Assembly (NCBI GenBank): GCA_903824785.1
Contig: CAIJYD010000069.1
Location: forward strand, 29,291 to 93,290
DNA: 64,000 bases
Reading direction: 5' to 3'
DNA from: an uncultured Bacteroidota bacterium
GTDB taxonomy: Bacteria > Bacteroidota > Bacteroidia > Bacteroidales > VadinHA17
Part shown: positions 44,098 through 53,832 of the stretch, in pieces
Layout of the letters: each line of letters opens with the position of its first letter
Position numbering within the stretch: the first letter of the stretch is position 1
Notes under the pieces: generated by a model
Database searches by the model: none
The model's input: only the letters and a program-made list of their open reading frames with translations
Told to the model about the DNA's origin: nothing
Translations under genes and position numbers: made by a program

Positions 44098-47000
44098 TCA
44101 CTTTTTTATTGTTACCGGACCCATCATACCTGATTCTGCAAGGGTGTCATTTTCCTTATAATACCTGTGTGTGGTAAATGTAAACCGTTTACTTTCCCTC
44201 GGTGTTCCGTTCAGTAACCAGTCGGGCCATTTATTGTCTTTAACTCCATCCCAGGGCTGTGACTCATCGCCAATGAGACGGTTTATCCATAAGTTAGCCA
44301 CCTCAATTTCAAGTTGATTCCCTTTCCTCTTCAGTGCATCAGTTATGTTTACCTGCCATGGGGCGGTCCAAACAATTCCAAGATCCTTTCCATTCAGTTT
44401 TATCCTTCCCATGTTTTTCAGTTTTCCGAAATCCATAAATAGTTGAGTTTTTTCCTGTATTCCGGCATCATCGGGCATATCAAAAGATTTTGTATAAACG
44501 GCGATTCCTGAGTAATATCTTATTCCGGCAACTGAACTTTTCGACCAATCGTATAAACTATCTGTTTCTGTCATTTCCGGGCCACCCCATGTGGTATCGA
44601 ATTTTATTTTCCACCCCCCTTCCAGTGTCATGAGTATCTGTTTTTCACTGAAAATATCTGAAACGGCCTGTTTATTCTTATCGTTTTCATTATTGTGCAT
44701 GAATACAATAAAAAAGCTCTGCCAGGCCTCAAGTTTAACAGGAACTGCGAATGTTCCATTCTTATTCGGGTATCCTGTAACCTGATCAATTTCCCCGGTT
44801 ACCGGATTCCATAATTCTGCATTCTCTGTTCCATCGCGGAACTGACAGGTATCATTAACAGTCTGACCTGTCCGGTTTGAGATGAAGTAGATATCGCGGT
44901 CGGCCAGAAGGCGGTGGGTATATCGGATATTACCTGAAGAGATAAAATCCGGACTTAACCCTGACTTGCCAAGCAAATCAGTTGTTACCTCAAAATCAGG
45001 AAACAGGTTAAGGGAATCAATTCCTGTTCCCTTTATTGAATTGGCTTTTAAAATCCTTTCTCCCCACCATATTTTTCCTGAGCCGGACTCTCGCACCGAT
45101 AACTCATCAGGTATTTCTCCATCACCCCAGATCTCTTTGGCAAGTGCCTTTACCTGAACATCACATTCAGGATAATTGACAAGCGAAGGTGATTTTACGG
45201 GTGGATTACCAATTATTGTGGCTCCATCTTTAATGAGTGAACCAATTTTTGCCACAAGCTCAGGCGTCATGGTCTCGATCTGTGGTAATACCATGATCCG
45301 GTATGAGCCGCCTTCAGGGAAGACAATCATACCCTCTCTGACCGATGCATTTTTTATAAGAGTAAGAGGTGAGCAACCATCAAATGAGTAACCCCGTTTA
45401 TCCGGCATCACTGCAGTACCTTCAAGGGCTGACCGCGGTGGAAGGAAAACCTGCGGAGCACCTTCGGGAGTAAGGTAGAGTATGTCTGAAACTGTTTTTC
45501 CCTGCGAAAGAATATACTGGCAACGGGTAATATATTTGTGGTATCCTTCTGCCATAGGCCACCAGGTCTGACCTCTGTCCCAATGGACACCATACGGTCC
45601 CATAGTCATTCCCGGGCGATACTGATCAGGAAAGGCCTTATGTGCAAAGGTATGGTAAACGAGCCTGTTTATGCCCATGCAAAATGCCCAGTCGCCCTGG
45701 TTCTTCATATCGCCGGGGTATTTTTTCCAGGCTTCAGGAACATCAGCGGTAAATGATTCAGCGGCAACAACAGGTGCCCCTTTAACATGCGCGATTGAAG
45801 TTGCCTCAATACAGCTGAACGATGAATTAAAGCCAAACCCATCACTCCAGAATTCGCACATAGGAACATCCGCAACACTTCCCAGATCAAGGTCTGCCGC
45901 CGGATTCATATCATATGGTTCAATAGAGAGACGAAAGCCATTTTTTCTTCCAAGCTCTTTGAATCGTCCGGCATGATTCTCTATTATAAGCTCATTTGAG
46001 GTCTGTCGGATATCCCATAAAAACCTTTCGCTAGTCTCTGTATTACTGACAATCCTCCCTGTGTAAACCGGAAGAAAAAGAAGCGGGTCATATCCGCGTC
46101 GTTGTTTAAACTCTTCCCTGAAATGGGGACTCCAGTTCTGCGATCCCATCTCCCAGCTATCGATATGGATCATGGTCCATCCACCGCCGTTTTTCTGTTT
46201 TTCAGGCTTTACCTTATTAATCAGTTTTCCGATATATGCATTGTAATGGGCATCGAATGAGACAGTATCAAACTTGTCAGCTTCAAAACCGAGTCCGGGA
46301 GCAGGAGCGGGGCGGGTTATTGCACCATTATTTCTTTTTCCGAATCTCAGAATGGTCCAGCTTCCTTCGGGGATTTTCCATTGAAGAGTTCCATTTTTCT
46401 GTAGTTTGTCTGTGAGATCAATTATTTTGCTCTGATCAATTGCCGAGCCCGGCGTTTCATTAAATGTTGCAGGTGCTGAAATAAATGGGAATACTCCCGG
46501 CTGTGAGGTAAAAGGTGCACGGTAATAGAGTGCTTTATTATCTGCCAGGGCAATTCTTACGGAACCCTTTGGGGTTGGAAAGGCAAGAACAACTACATCT
46601 TCGTACCAGTCATCGCGAAGTTTTTTAAGAGACTGTGTAAGGCTGCTCTCATTAAAAAAAGGTTTCTTAGGTAGCGGGAGGGGAAGGATCCCATTGAATT
46701 CATCAGGTCCTGAAACGGTAGTGTCGCTTGCAACCAGATGGGTCATCGACATGGCAGGAGTGACCCACGGTCCACCGCTTCCGGCCCATCCCGGCCCTGA
46801 TCCCAGTATTACCCTTATACCAAGTCTTTCGGCCTCCTTTACGGCATGTTTGTAAAGTTCCTGCCACTCTTCGCTCAGAAAATCAACCTTTCCACGTGGT
46901 ACACCGACATTTACCTCAAGGAACAGGACATAACCTATTCCTGCTTTTTTCATCGACTCAAGATCGGCAGTCATCGCTTCCCGATTAAGATTTCCATCCA

Positions 47001-47157
47001 TGAAATACCAGTAAACACCAGGTCTTGCTGAATCAGGAGGGTTGATGAATCCTTGTTTCAGGTAGTCACTGTTTCCCGGATGGGAGCAGGAAAAGAGCAA
47101 TCCGGAAAGTGACAGGAACAGAATCAGTCGCGATAGAATTTTTTTCTTATTCATCAT
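44098..47157 (-). CDS. GH106-like glycoside hydrolase lipoprotein (alpha-L-rhamnosidase type)
   Basis: 1019 residues from the ATG at 47157 (or 47154), chosen for its lipoprotein signal ending at LLFSCSHPG; an upstream ATG at 47205 would extend far into trmD. The N-terminus [20 protein letters not shown] and [20 protein letters not shown] are typical of GH106. So is the C-terminal galactose-binding domain with [20 protein letters not shown] and [17 protein letters not shown]. The family removes L-rhamnose from plant or bacterial polysaccharides. The start overlaps the trmD stop by 11 bases. Confidence 0.88.
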   Translation of the reverse strand: MMNKKKILSRLILFLSLSGLLFSCSHPGNSDYLKQGFINPPDSARPGVYWYFMDGNLNREAMTADLESMKKAGIGYVLFLEVNVGVPRGKVDFLSEEWQELYKHAVKEAERLGIRVILGSGPGWAGSGGPWVTPAMSMTHLVASDTTVSGPDEFNGILPLPLPKKPFFNESSLTQSLKKLRDDWYEDVVVLAFPTPKGSVRIALADNKALYYRAPFTSQPGVFPFISAPATFNETPGSAIDQSKIIDLTDKLQKNGTLQWKIPEGSWTILRFGKRNNGAITRPAPAPGLGFEADKFDTVSFDAHYNAYIGKLINKVKPEKQKNGGGWTMIHIDSWEMGSQNWSPHFREEFKQRRGYDPLLFLPVYTGRIVSNTETSERFLWDIRQTSNELIIENHAGRFKELGRKNGFRLSIEPYDMNPAADLDLGSVADVPMCEFWSDGFGFNSSFSCIEATSIAHVKGAPVVAAESFTADVPEAWKKYPGDMKNQGDWAFCMGINRLVYHTFAHKAFPDQYRPGMTMGPYGVHWDRGQTWWPMAEGYHKYITRCQYILSQGKTVSDILYLTPEGAPQVFLPPRSALEGTAVMPDKRGYSFDGCSPLTLIKNASVREGMIVFPEGGSYRIMVLPQIETMTPELVAKIGSLIKDGATIIGNPPVKSPSLVNYPECDVQVKALAKEIWGDGEIPDELSVRESGSGKIWWGERILKANSIKGTGIDSLNLFPDFEVTTDLLGKSGLSPDFISSGNIRYTHRLLADRDIYFISNRTGQTVNDTCQFRDGTENAELWNPVTGEIDQVTGYPNKNGTFAVPVKLEAWQSFFIVFMHNNENDKNKQAVSDIFSEKQILMTLEGGWKIKFDTTWGGPEMTETDSLYDWSKSSVAGIRYYSGIAVYTKSFDMPDDAGIQEKTQLFMDFGKLKNMGRIKLNGKDLGIVWTAPWQVNITDALKRKGNQLEIEVANLWINRLIGDESQPWDGVKDNKWPDWLLNGTPRESKRFTFTTHRYYKENDTLAESGMMGPVTIKK

Positions 47158-47830
47158 TTGCAAGATTTGGTCTGAGTTTTTTTGTTCTTTCAATCGACTG
47201 TTCATGCCTCCACTTATCTATTTCACCTGTATTCCCCGACAAAAGAATATCAGGTACTTTCCAGCCTCTGAAATCCGATGGTCTTGTGAATACCGGAGGA
47301 GCCAGAAGATCATCCTGAAATGAATCGGAGAGGGCAGACTGTTCATCCGAGAGTGCACCGGGAATAAGTCTGACTATTGCATCTGTTATGGCTGCAGCAG
47401 GTAATTCACCTCCAGAAAGGACATAATCACCTATTGATATCTCTTTGGTTATCAGATAATCACGTATTCTCTGGTCAACTCCTTTATAATGGCCTGCCAG
47501 AATAATAATATTGGTATTCATCGAAAGCCTGTTAGCCATTTTCTGGGTAAATTTCTCTCCGTCGGGTGAAGTATAGATTATTTCATCATAATCCCTTTCG
47601 CTTTTGAGTTTTTCAATAGCCTTGAATACAGGCTCTATCATCATCACCATTCCTGCCCCCCCGCCAAAGGCATAATCATCAACACTTTTATACTTATCCT
47701 TTGTGAAGTCGCGGAGATTAACAATATTTATCTCCACCAGTTTTTTTTCTCTGGCCCTTTTCACTATTGAATGGTTAAAAGGACTTTCCAGTAATTCGGG
47801 CAGGACAGTTATAATGTCAATTCTCATCAT
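47147..47830 (-). CDS. trmD: tRNA (guanine37-N1)-methyltransferase
   Basis: 227 residues. Methylates G37 next to the anticodon to prevent frameshifting. Family motifs are [20 protein letters not shown] at the start, [44 protein letters not shown] and the SAM-knot region [19 protein letters not shown]. Length is normal. It is not in the rpsP-rimM-trmD-rplS operon seen in many bacteria; here it is followed by a glycoside hydrolase gene. The two adjacent ATG codons make the start ambiguous by one residue. Confidence 0.97.
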   Translation of the reverse strand: MMRIDIITVLPELLESPFNHSIVKRAREKKLVEINIVNLRDFTKDKYKSVDDYAFGGGAGMVMMIEPVFKAIEKLKSERDYDEIIYTSPDGEKFTQKMANRLSMNTNIIILAGHYKGVDQRIRDYLITKEISIGDYVLSGGELPAAAITDAIVRLIPGALSDEQSALSDSFQDDLLAPPVFTRPSDFRGWKVPDILLSGNTGEIDKWRHEQSIERTKKLRPNLANDE

Positions 47831-47866
47831 CTTTGTTTTGCGTAAAAATACAAAGAATTAATGATT

Positions 47867-47874
47867 TATATTTG
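47867..47874 (+). promoter_or_regulatory. Promoter of the YkgJ-type gene, -7 element
   Basis: TATATTTG, exact TAnnTTTG match, ending 4 bases before the preferred ATG at 47879. It overlaps the only upstream in-frame ATG (47861), which therefore cannot be the start. Confidence 0.45.
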
Positions 47875-47878
47875 TTCA

Positions 47879-48121
47879 ATGGAATGTCGTGAAAACTGTG
47901 GAGCATGCTGCATCGCTTTGTCAATCTCAACACCTATACCCGGTATGGAGGAGGGGAAGCCGGCAGGAGTGAGGTGTATTCATCTTACGGATGATTATAA
48001 ATGTGCTGTTTACACTGACCCCGGAAAACCAAAGGTATGTACTGATTTCAAAGCTGAGCCTGATTTCTGCGGGTCGGACAGGGAAGAGGCAATGATGATC
48101 CTCTTCTCACTTTCAAAATAG
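47879..48121 (+). CDS. YkgJ-type cysteine-cluster protein
   Basis: 80 residues. MECRENCGACCIALSIS carries the CxxxCGxCC cluster, and further cysteines follow in VRCIHLTDDYKCAVY and KVCTDFK. These match the YkgJ/CxxCxxCC family, which is thought to bind zinc or an iron-sulfur cluster; its function is unknown. Several members are this short. The gene is divergent from trmD and convergent with the amidohydrolase. Transcript may be nearly leaderless (see findings). Confidence 0.87.
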   Translation: MECRENCGACCIALSISTPIPGMEEGKPAGVRCIHLTDDYKCAVYTDPGKPKVCTDFKAEPDFCGSDREEAMMILFSLSK

Positions 48122-48193
48122 CTTCTTTTTAAACCGCTTTCCTGATTTCATGCCACAGAGTTCCCTGTTGGTGATATTCTTTATAAGAAATGT

Positions 48194-49882
48194 TTATTTT
48201 CCTGATTCATAAACAACCTTACCCCCGGTAATAGTATAGTCAACCCTTGTTTTCATTATTTCATTTTCAGGGATAGTCAGAAGGTCTTTATCTGTAATTA
48301 CGATATCGGCCAGAAATCCGGCTTTTATAATTCCTTTTCTCTCCTCCATGAACTGGGCATAAGCTGAGCCAATGGTATAATACTTTATGGCTTCTTCCAT
48401 GGTCAGTTTCTGATCAGGAAACCAGCCTTCACCCTCCTCGCCAAGCCTGTCTTTACGGCTTACTGCTGCATAAAGGCCTTCCATCGGATTGAGAGGTTCT
48501 ACCTGGTAATCGGTTCCGAATGCCAGCTTTGCCCCGGCATTGAGAAGACTTCTCCAGGCATATGCCCCTTTGCTTCTTTCCAGACCTATTCTTTTTTCAT
48601 AGAATTTCTTGTCGGATATGCAATGGGTAGGCTGCATGGAAGCGATAACTCCAAGTTCAGCAAAGCGTGGAATATCAGATTGCCGGAGAGTCTGTGTATG
48701 TTCATCCCTGTGACGGCTGTCGCGTATTCCGTTTATCGTACGGCCCTTTTCAAAAGCATTGAGTGTCCAGTTATTACCTTTATCGCCGATTGAATGAACT
48801 CCTATCTGGAAACCATATTTATCTGCTGTAACAACCATATTTTCAAACTCCTCATAAGGCATCATTGCCAGACCCGATGTGCCCGGGTTATCATTAAAAG
48901 GTTCAAACATAAGAGCCGTTCCTGATCCCATTGTTCCATCAATAAATGCTTTCAGATATCCGAATCTGATCCAGTTTCCCTCTTTTGGATATTTCTTTTC
49001 AATCTTCAGATATTTATTGAGAAGGGTTGTGTCGGCTGTCAGGGTCCGGCCAATATCAATCCTGCTTGTAAGTAATCCTTCATTCCGGAGTTTTTCATAA
49101 GCTTCAAAATCGGCATAACCTGGAACCTGAACAGTTGTTACACCGAGCTCACGTGCTTCCTTCATAGCCAGGAGGTATCCCTGCCACAAACGGGAAGCTT
49201 CTTCCACAGGAGTTCTTACTGCTTTCGTTTCTCCTGTTTTGACCAGCTCCATTGCATTTTCCTTGATGATGCCTGTCAGTTCGCCTGTTATCGGATCTTT
49301 TTGAATCTCCCCTCCGAAGGGAACAACAGTTGTCTTTGTAATCCCGGAAGCTTTAAGGACGAAAGAATTGACCAGCATAGAGTGGCCGTCAGCCCTGCTG
49401 AGAATAACAGGGTTGTCGGGTGAAACTTTATCAATAAGCTCCTTTGATGGCCATTTCTTATCTGTAAACATCTCGTGTTCCCAATGCCCGCCTCTGATAA
49501 GTTCTCCGGGCGCAGACCGGGCAACCAGAGCCCTGACTTTCTCAGTTATAACCGACGGGTCGGTTGTATAGCGGAGTTCAATATAATCAGGATCCAGCGG
49601 ACCAAAGTGTACATGAGCATCATTGAAGCCGGGGATTACAAGTCTTCCTCTGGCATCGATAACTCTGGTGGTACCCTCCAGTATCAATTCTGAAATCTGC
49701 TTTGAAGAGCCGACAGCGAAAATGATATCGCCTTTAACTGCAATTGCTTCAGCTAAGGGATTTTTATCATCGATGGTGAGAATTTTTCCGTTGATTATTA
49801 CAAGGTCGGCTTTCTCTTTCTGTGTGCAGGAACCGGAAATCATTATGTATAGTATTGCTAATGAAATAATTACATTTTTCAT
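48194..49882 (-). CDS. Amidohydrolase family lipoprotein (YtcJ-like)
   Basis: 562 residues. The lipoprotein signal ends at YIMISGSCTQK (Cys 19). The metal-dependent amidohydrolase core shows VIPGFNDAHVHFGPLD (about 84-99), the metal-site His in GFQIGVHSIGDKG, RDEHTQTL, and the late Asp in LAFGTDYQVEPLNP. C-terminal beta-sandwich residues (GFLADIVITDKDLLTIPE) complete the fold. YtcJ-type enzymes hydrolyse amides or formamides; substrate unknown. It is convergent with the YkgJ-type gene. The 200-base region upstream shows no exact TAnnTTTG element. Confidence 0.92.
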   Translation of the reverse strand: MKNVIISLAILYIMISGSCTQKEKADLVIINGKILTIDDKNPLAEAIAVKGDIIFAVGSSKQISELILEGTTRVIDARGRLVIPGFNDAHVHFGPLDPDYIELRYTTDPSVITEKVRALVARSAPGELIRGGHWEHEMFTDKKWPSKELIDKVSPDNPVILSRADGHSMLVNSFVLKASGITKTTVVPFGGEIQKDPITGELTGIIKENAMELVKTGETKAVRTPVEEASRLWQGYLLAMKEARELGVTTVQVPGYADFEAYEKLRNEGLLTSRIDIGRTLTADTTLLNKYLKIEKKYPKEGNWIRFGYLKAFIDGTMGSGTALMFEPFNDNPGTSGLAMMPYEEFENMVVTADKYGFQIGVHSIGDKGNNWTLNAFEKGRTINGIRDSRHRDEHTQTLRQSDIPRFAELGVIASMQPTHCISDKKFYEKRIGLERSKGAYAWRSLLNAGAKLAFGTDYQVEPLNPMEGLYAAVSRKDRLGEEGEGWFPDQKLTMEEAIKYYTIGSAYAQFMEERKGIIKAGFLADIVITDKDLLTIPENEIMKTRVDYTITGGKVVYESGK

Positions 49883-50083
49883 AATTTTATTCTTTTCATT
49901 ATGGAAATTTATTGAAATATATGAAAAAAAATGCAGCCGGCCCCTGAAAAGCCAAAATCTATCCGTTTAAGGCATGATTTATGCAGCTCAATAAAGATAT
50001 TTTAACTTCCTGTTAAGAATTATATTGATTTTTGATGATGTCAGCTTTACCAAAACAGGTAATTTCGCAAAAAATATTCTGAT

Positions 50084-50800
50084 ATGAACATTGCATTAAT
50101 AGGTTACGGTCGTATGGGCCAAGAGATTGAGGGGATAGCATTAAGCCGGGGGCATGTTATTAAACTGATTATAGATGAGGACAATACAGGTGACCTGAAC
50201 GAAGTTAAACTTACCGGCGTTGATGTCGCCATTGAGTTTTCGTCACCCGGTGCGGCTTTTGCAAATATCGTCCGATGTCTGGAGTCGCAGGTCCCGGTTG
50301 TTTCCGGTACCACAGGCTGGTCGGGCGATTATGATAAAGCAACAGAAATATGTATAAAGAATAAAGCCTCTTTTATACACTCTTCAAATTTCAGTATAGG
50401 GGTGAATCTGCTTTTCAGGTTAAACAGTGAACTGGCAAAACAGATGGATCGTTATCGTGATTACAGCGTTTCGGTAGAGGAGATTCATCATACAAAAAAG
50501 CTGGATGCCCCGAGTGGAACAGCGATAACACTTACGGAAGGTATCATAAGGCATCATTCAGATTATGGCAAATGGTGTTTTGAAAACGATAAAACTGATA
50601 ATTGCATTCCGGTCCGTTCTCTACGGGAAGGGCTTGTTCCTGGAACCCATACTGTTACCTGGGATTCAGAGATTGACACAATAAGTCTCCGACATGAGGC
50701 AAAAAGCAGGAAAGGTTTTGCTCTTGGTGCTGTTGTTGCTGCTGAGTTCATTTACAGGAAGCAGGGAATTTTCACTATGAATGATGTTATGGGATTCTGA
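50084..50800 (+). CDS. dapB: 4-hydroxy-tetrahydrodipicolinate reductase
   Basis: 238 residues. Reduces HTPA to tetrahydrodipicolinate in the diaminopimelate/lysine pathway. NAD(P)-binding motif is IALIGYGRMGQEIEGIA (3-19); the catalytic and substrate-binding motif is EEIHHTKKLDAPSGTAITL (about 130-148). SGTTGW and SNFSIGVNL are also present. It is shorter than the E. coli enzyme but normal for Bacteroidota. 42 bases separate it from lepB, so they may form an operon. lysA and lysC of the same pathway lie about 9 kb away on the other strand. Confidence 0.96.
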   Translation: MNIALIGYGRMGQEIEGIALSRGHVIKLIIDEDNTGDLNEVKLTGVDVAIEFSSPGAAFANIVRCLESQVPVVSGTTGWSGDYDKATEICIKNKASFIHSSNFSIGVNLLFRLNSELAKQMDRYRDYSVSVEEIHHTKKLDAPSGTAITLTEGIIRHHSDYGKWCFENDKTDNCIPVRSLREGLVPGTHTVTWDSEIDTISLRHEAKSRKGFALGAVVAAEFIYRKQGIFTMNDVMGF

Positions 50801-50842
50801 TATTTATTTCTACTTTTAACGCTTCTAAAAAACGTGTATATT

Positions 50843-52231
50843 ATGAATGATCTTTTTTCAAGAAAACATATCAGGTTTGCAATAACCGCATTTTTTTATA
50901 TTCTGGTTGTTATATGGATAGGTAATTATATATTGCTGCTGGGACTGGCAGTAATTTTTGATTTATATGTCACCGGGAAGATTAACTGGACCTTCTGGAA
51001 AAGGAGGAACGGCAAGAACAGTGCTTTTATCGAATGGATTGATGCGTTGATCTTTGCAGTTATTGCAGTAACACTTATTAATATATTTCTTTTCCAGAAT
51101 TATCGTATTCCAACCCCGTCAATGGAGAAATCGCTTCTGGTAGGTGACCATCTGTTTGTAAGCAAGCTGGCATATGGACCAAGGATGCCGAACACGCCAA
51201 TAGCATTTCCATTCACTCAGCATACACTACCGGTTACCAACAGCAAATCCTGGTCGGATCTGGTTACCTGGCCATATAAACGTCTGTCAGGTGGAGGAAA
51301 GGTAAAGAATAATGATCCTATTGTATTCAACTTTCCGGCAGGAGATACGGTTGTTGTGGAGGAGCAGACCACCAGTTATTATGAGATTGTAAGGCGGAAT
51401 GCCAGGGATCTGAAGAACAGGGATAGTTACGGAACCGAGCCATTAAAGTCAAACAGTTATTATTATCAGATGGCACGGAAGGAGATCTGGGCTAACAATA
51501 AAGTTATATTCCGGCCGGTTGACAGAAGGGACAATTATGTAAAAAGGTGTATTGGAATACCGGGAGATACTGTATCAATAAGATCCGGAATCCTTTATGT
51601 GAACGGGAAAATTGTGCCCGATAACACAACCCAGCAAACTACTTATGTTGTCGGAACCAACGGAACCACTATTAATCCTAAAGCATTTGAAAGGATGGAT
51701 ATTTCGAGATCTGACCAGAATATGATTTCGGGTTCGGCCTATTATCTGCCGCTTACAAAGGGAAATGCTGCAACGATAGCGGGATTTGCAAATGTAACCG
51801 ATGTATCACCTATTTATGCAAGAGCAGGAGAGTACGCACCGCATATCTTTCCATACAGTCCGCTTTACGGGTGGAACGAAGACAACTATGGACCAATATG
51901 GCTGCCGGTGAAAGGCTCTTCAGTGAAGCTTGATACGTCTAATTTATGTTTGTATGAGAGAATAATTGATGTATATGAGGAAAATGATCTGAGAGTGGAA
52001 GGAAGTATAATTTATATTAATAATGTGAAGGCAGACAGTTACACCTTTAAGATGGGTTATTACTGGATGATGGGGGATAACCGTCATAACTCAGCCGATT
52101 CAAGGTATTGGGGTTTTGTTCCTGAGGATCATGTAGTTGGTAAGCCAAAATTTATATGGTTGTCTCTCGACAAGGAAGCAAACGGGATTAAAAAGATCCG
52201 GCTTGGCAGAATGTTTATGAAAGTCAGGTAA
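50843..52231 (+). CDS. lepB: Signal peptidase I
   Basis: 462 residues from the ATG at 50843; a GTG at 50834 adds three residues. Removes Sec signal peptides at the outer face of the inner membrane. Membrane helices at about 10-50 and 65-85 precede the catalytic Ser in IPTPSMEKSLLVGDHLFVSK (about 93). The general-base Lys is in YVKRCIGIPGDTVSI (about 233), and the GYYWMMGDNRHNSADSRYWG box closes the active site. A large insertion between the Ser and Lys boxes makes it longer than E. coli LepB, as is usual in Bacteroidota. Ends at a strong terminator. Confidence 0.95.
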   Translation: MNDLFSRKHIRFAITAFFYILVVIWIGNYILLLGLAVIFDLYVTGKINWTFWKRRNGKNSAFIEWIDALIFAVIAVTLINIFLFQNYRIPTPSMEKSLLVGDHLFVSKLAYGPRMPNTPIAFPFTQHTLPVTNSKSWSDLVTWPYKRLSGGGKVKNNDPIVFNFPAGDTVVVEEQTTSYYEIVRRNARDLKNRDSYGTEPLKSNSYYYQMARKEIWANNKVIFRPVDRRDNYVKRCIGIPGDTVSIRSGILYVNGKIVPDNTTQQTTYVVGTNGTTINPKAFERMDISRSDQNMISGSAYYLPLTKGNAATIAGFANVTDVSPIYARAGEYAPHIFPYSPLYGWNEDNYGPIWLPVKGSSVKLDTSNLCLYERIIDVYEENDLRVEGSIIYINNVKADSYTFKMGYYWMMGDNRHNSADSRYWGFVPEDHVVGKPKFIWLSLDKEANGIKKIRLGRMFMKVR

Positions 52232-52249
52232 AAGTAAAATAAGAAGAGT

Positions 52250-52281
52250 CCGTCTCATAACTTAAATGAGACGGCTTTTTT
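52250..52281 (+). terminator. Terminator of dapB-lepB
   Basis: Perfect 9-bp stem CCGTCTCAT/ATGAGACGG, 7-base loop, followed by C and six T. Located 18 bases after the lepB stop. Confidence 0.85.
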
Positions 52282-52472
52282 ATTTGAGTTTTTCAAAAAA
52301 AACTAATACAGTATGTTTTTGTGAGACTGTGAAGTGATTCCATACAGTAACAAGAATTCTCTGATTATTCCTTGCAGCTATTTTGCTCAGACTTTTTGAT
52401 AAAGCCAATATGGCCTTGTGTTGCGGGCGGAAAAAAAGGGCCAGGTTGTCTTTTCCGGACTCTTTTTCTTTG

Positions 52473-52506
52473 GTTCGTTTCTTTTGGAGGAGCAAAAGAA
52501 ATGAAC
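52473..52506. repeat. Long hairpin repeat in the lepB-rplT gap
   Basis: 14-base arms GTTCGTTTCTTTTG and CAAAAGAAATGAAC pair with one G-T position around a GAGGAG loop. Lies between two terminators and is not needed by either. From memory, similar CTTTGGTT-type hairpins recur in Bacteroidota genomes; only one copy is in this window. Confidence 0.5.
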
Positions 52507-52512
52507 TTAATG

Positions 52513-52549
52513 CAAAAAGAAAGAGGGTGCCCTTTTGAGACACCCTCTT
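52513..52549 (-). terminator. Terminator of thrS-infC-rpmI-rplT
   Basis: 9-bp stem AAGAGGGTG/CACCCTCTT (52521-52529 with 52541-52549) with an 11-base loop. In the minus direction it is followed shortly by CTTTTTGC. 20 bases past the rplT stop. Confidence 0.75.
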
Positions 52550-52569
52550 CTGTATAAATAGAATAATAA

Positions 52570-52914
52570 CTATTTTACTTTATCAACGATAGCTTTAAAA
52601 GCTTCCGGCTGGTTCATTGCCAGGTCAGCAAGGGTTTTTCTGTTAAGAGTTATCCCTTTTTTCGCTACTTTACCGATAAATTCCGAGTAACTCATATCGT
52701 ACTGACGAACGCCGGCATTAATCCTTTGAATCCATAAAGCCCTGAACAGACCCTTTTTTCTCTTCCTGTCGCGGTAAGCATACCCCATTCCTTTGTCGAG
52801 GGTATTCTTTGCAACTGTTATAACATTTCTTCTTGATCCGAAGTTTCCTTTTGTAAGCTTAAGTACCTTTTTCCTTCTGGCACGTGAAGCAACTGCATTT
52901 ACTGATCTTGGCAT
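52570..52914 (-). CDS. rplT: Large ribosomal subunit protein bL20
   Basis: 114 residues. Binds 23S rRNA early in 50S assembly. The basic N-terminal extension [20 protein letters not shown], then [20 protein letters not shown] and [20 protein letters not shown], are the standard bL20 sequence. Last gene of the operon. In other bacteria L20 represses its own operon by binding the mRNA; no such site was checked here. 97 bases separate it from rpmI. Confidence 0.98.
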   Translation of the reverse strand: MPRSVNAVASRARRKKVLKLTKGNFGSRRNVITVAKNTLDKGMGYAYRDRKRKKGLFRALWIQRINAGVRQYDMSYSEFIGKVAKKGITLNRKTLADLAMNQPEAFKAIVDKVK

Positions 52915-53011
52915 AACTCATCTTTTTTGAATGTCAGCGGTCGGGTTAATGACGCTTAAATGCTGAACAATCTGTTAATACTATAATTTAATTTATCAAT
53001 ACGTAAAACAA

Positions 53012-53209
53012 CTATCTCATTGCAAGCAACAGCTTAACGTTTTTAAGATCTGTTTTGTGAACCTGACCGGCATAGGTAAGATTTCTCTTACGTTTTGTTG
53101 ATTTTTTAGTCAGGATGTGGCTTTTAAATGCATGTTTCCGTTTGATCTTTCCTGTTCCGGTCAGAGAAAATCTCTTCTTTGCACCGGGATTAGTCTTCAT
53201 TTTTGGCAT
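53012..53209 (-). CDS. rpmI: Large ribosomal subunit protein bL35
   Basis: 65 residues, very basic: [20 protein letters not shown] then [20 protein letters not shown]. Normal length and motifs for bL35. 26 bases downstream of infC in the conserved infC-rpmI-rplT order. Confidence 0.98.
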   Translation of the reverse strand: MPKMKTNPGAKKRFSLTGTGKIKRKHAFKSHILTKKSTKRKRNLTYAGQVHKTDLKNVKLLLAMR

Positions 53210-53235
53210 CTCTATCTATCAAATATATTAAAAAA

Positions 53236-53784
53236 CTATTTTCTCTTTTTTGGAGAAAAGGATACTATCATCCGTTTCCCTTCCAGCCTTGGCAGTTGTT
53301 CAACTTTTCCATAATCTTCAAGGTCATTTGCAAAACGAAGGAGCAATACTTCTCCCTGTTCCTTGAACAGAATGGATCTTCCTTTAAAGAATACATAAGC
53401 TCTGACCTTTGCACCTTCCTCGAGGAACCTCATTGCATGTTTAAGCTTAAAGTTGTAATCGTGATCATCGGTGTTCGGGCCAAATCTTATCTCCTTTACA
53501 ACAACTTTCGATGTTTTAGCCTTTATCTCTTTCTGCTTTTTTTTCTGTTGATAAAGAAATTTCTGATAATCAACAATTCTGCAAACAGGAGGATCTGCAT
53601 TCGGGGAAATCTCGACTAGATCAAGTTCCAGACTGTCAGCCAGTTTCAGGGCGTCCTGAATGCTCATCACATCTGCTTCTATCTCTTCGCCTACTACTCT
53701 GACCACTTTTGCAATGATCCTTTGGTTAATTTTGTGAGCCGGTTGGGTAACCCTTGCCGGGCTTCGCCTGATTGGTAAAGCTAT
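53236..53784 (-). CDS. infC: Translation initiation factor IF-3, probably with an ATA start
   Basis: 182 residues if translation begins at the ATA at 53784. IF-3 checks start codons on the 30S subunit. The C-terminal domain ([39 protein letters not shown]) and N-terminal domain ([38 protein letters not shown]) are complete. The first GTG (53706) would delete [10 protein letters not shown], part of the conserved N-terminal domain. From there back to the in-frame thrS stop there is no ATG, GTG or TTG. An AAGGAGG lies 8 bases before the ATA. IF-3 genes commonly use AUU-type starts for self-control, so a rare start here is plausible. 48 bases after thrS. Confidence 0.9.
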   Translation of the reverse strand: MALPIRRSPARVTQPAHKINQRIIAKVVRVVGEEIEADVMSIQDALKLADSLELDLVEISPNADPPVCRIVDYQKFLYQQKKKQKEIKAKTSKVVVKEIRFGPNTDDHDYNFKLKHAMRFLEEGAKVRAYVFFKGRSILFKEQGEVLLLRFANDLEDYGKVEQLPRLEGKRMIVSFSPKKRK

Positions 53785-53792
53785 AGCTTTTT

Positions 53793-53799
53793 CCTCCTT
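53793..53799 (-). promoter_or_regulatory. Strong Shine-Dalgarno sequence of infC
   Basis: Minus-strand AAGGAGG, full complement of the anti-Shine-Dalgarno core, with 8 bases to the ATA at 53784. Strong sites of this kind are unusual in Bacteroidota, and this one decides the infC start. Confidence 0.65.
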
Positions 53800-53832
53800 A
53801 ATTTTGTTAGTACTAAAATTACTTATCTCGCA

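Larger units (their letters stand above)
52232..52569. other. 338-base gap between lepB and rplT
   Basis: Holds two intrinsic terminators in opposite directions (52250-52281 and 52513-52549) and a long hairpin repeat (52473-52506). An 87-codon minus-strand frame runs through it, but it shows no coding features and overlaps the terminator structures, so I do not call it a gene. Confidence 0.65.

Noticed and set aside
52280..52543. 87-codon minus-strand frame between lepB and rplT
   Set aside because: It spans the hairpin repeat and parts of both terminators, and has no recognisable domain.
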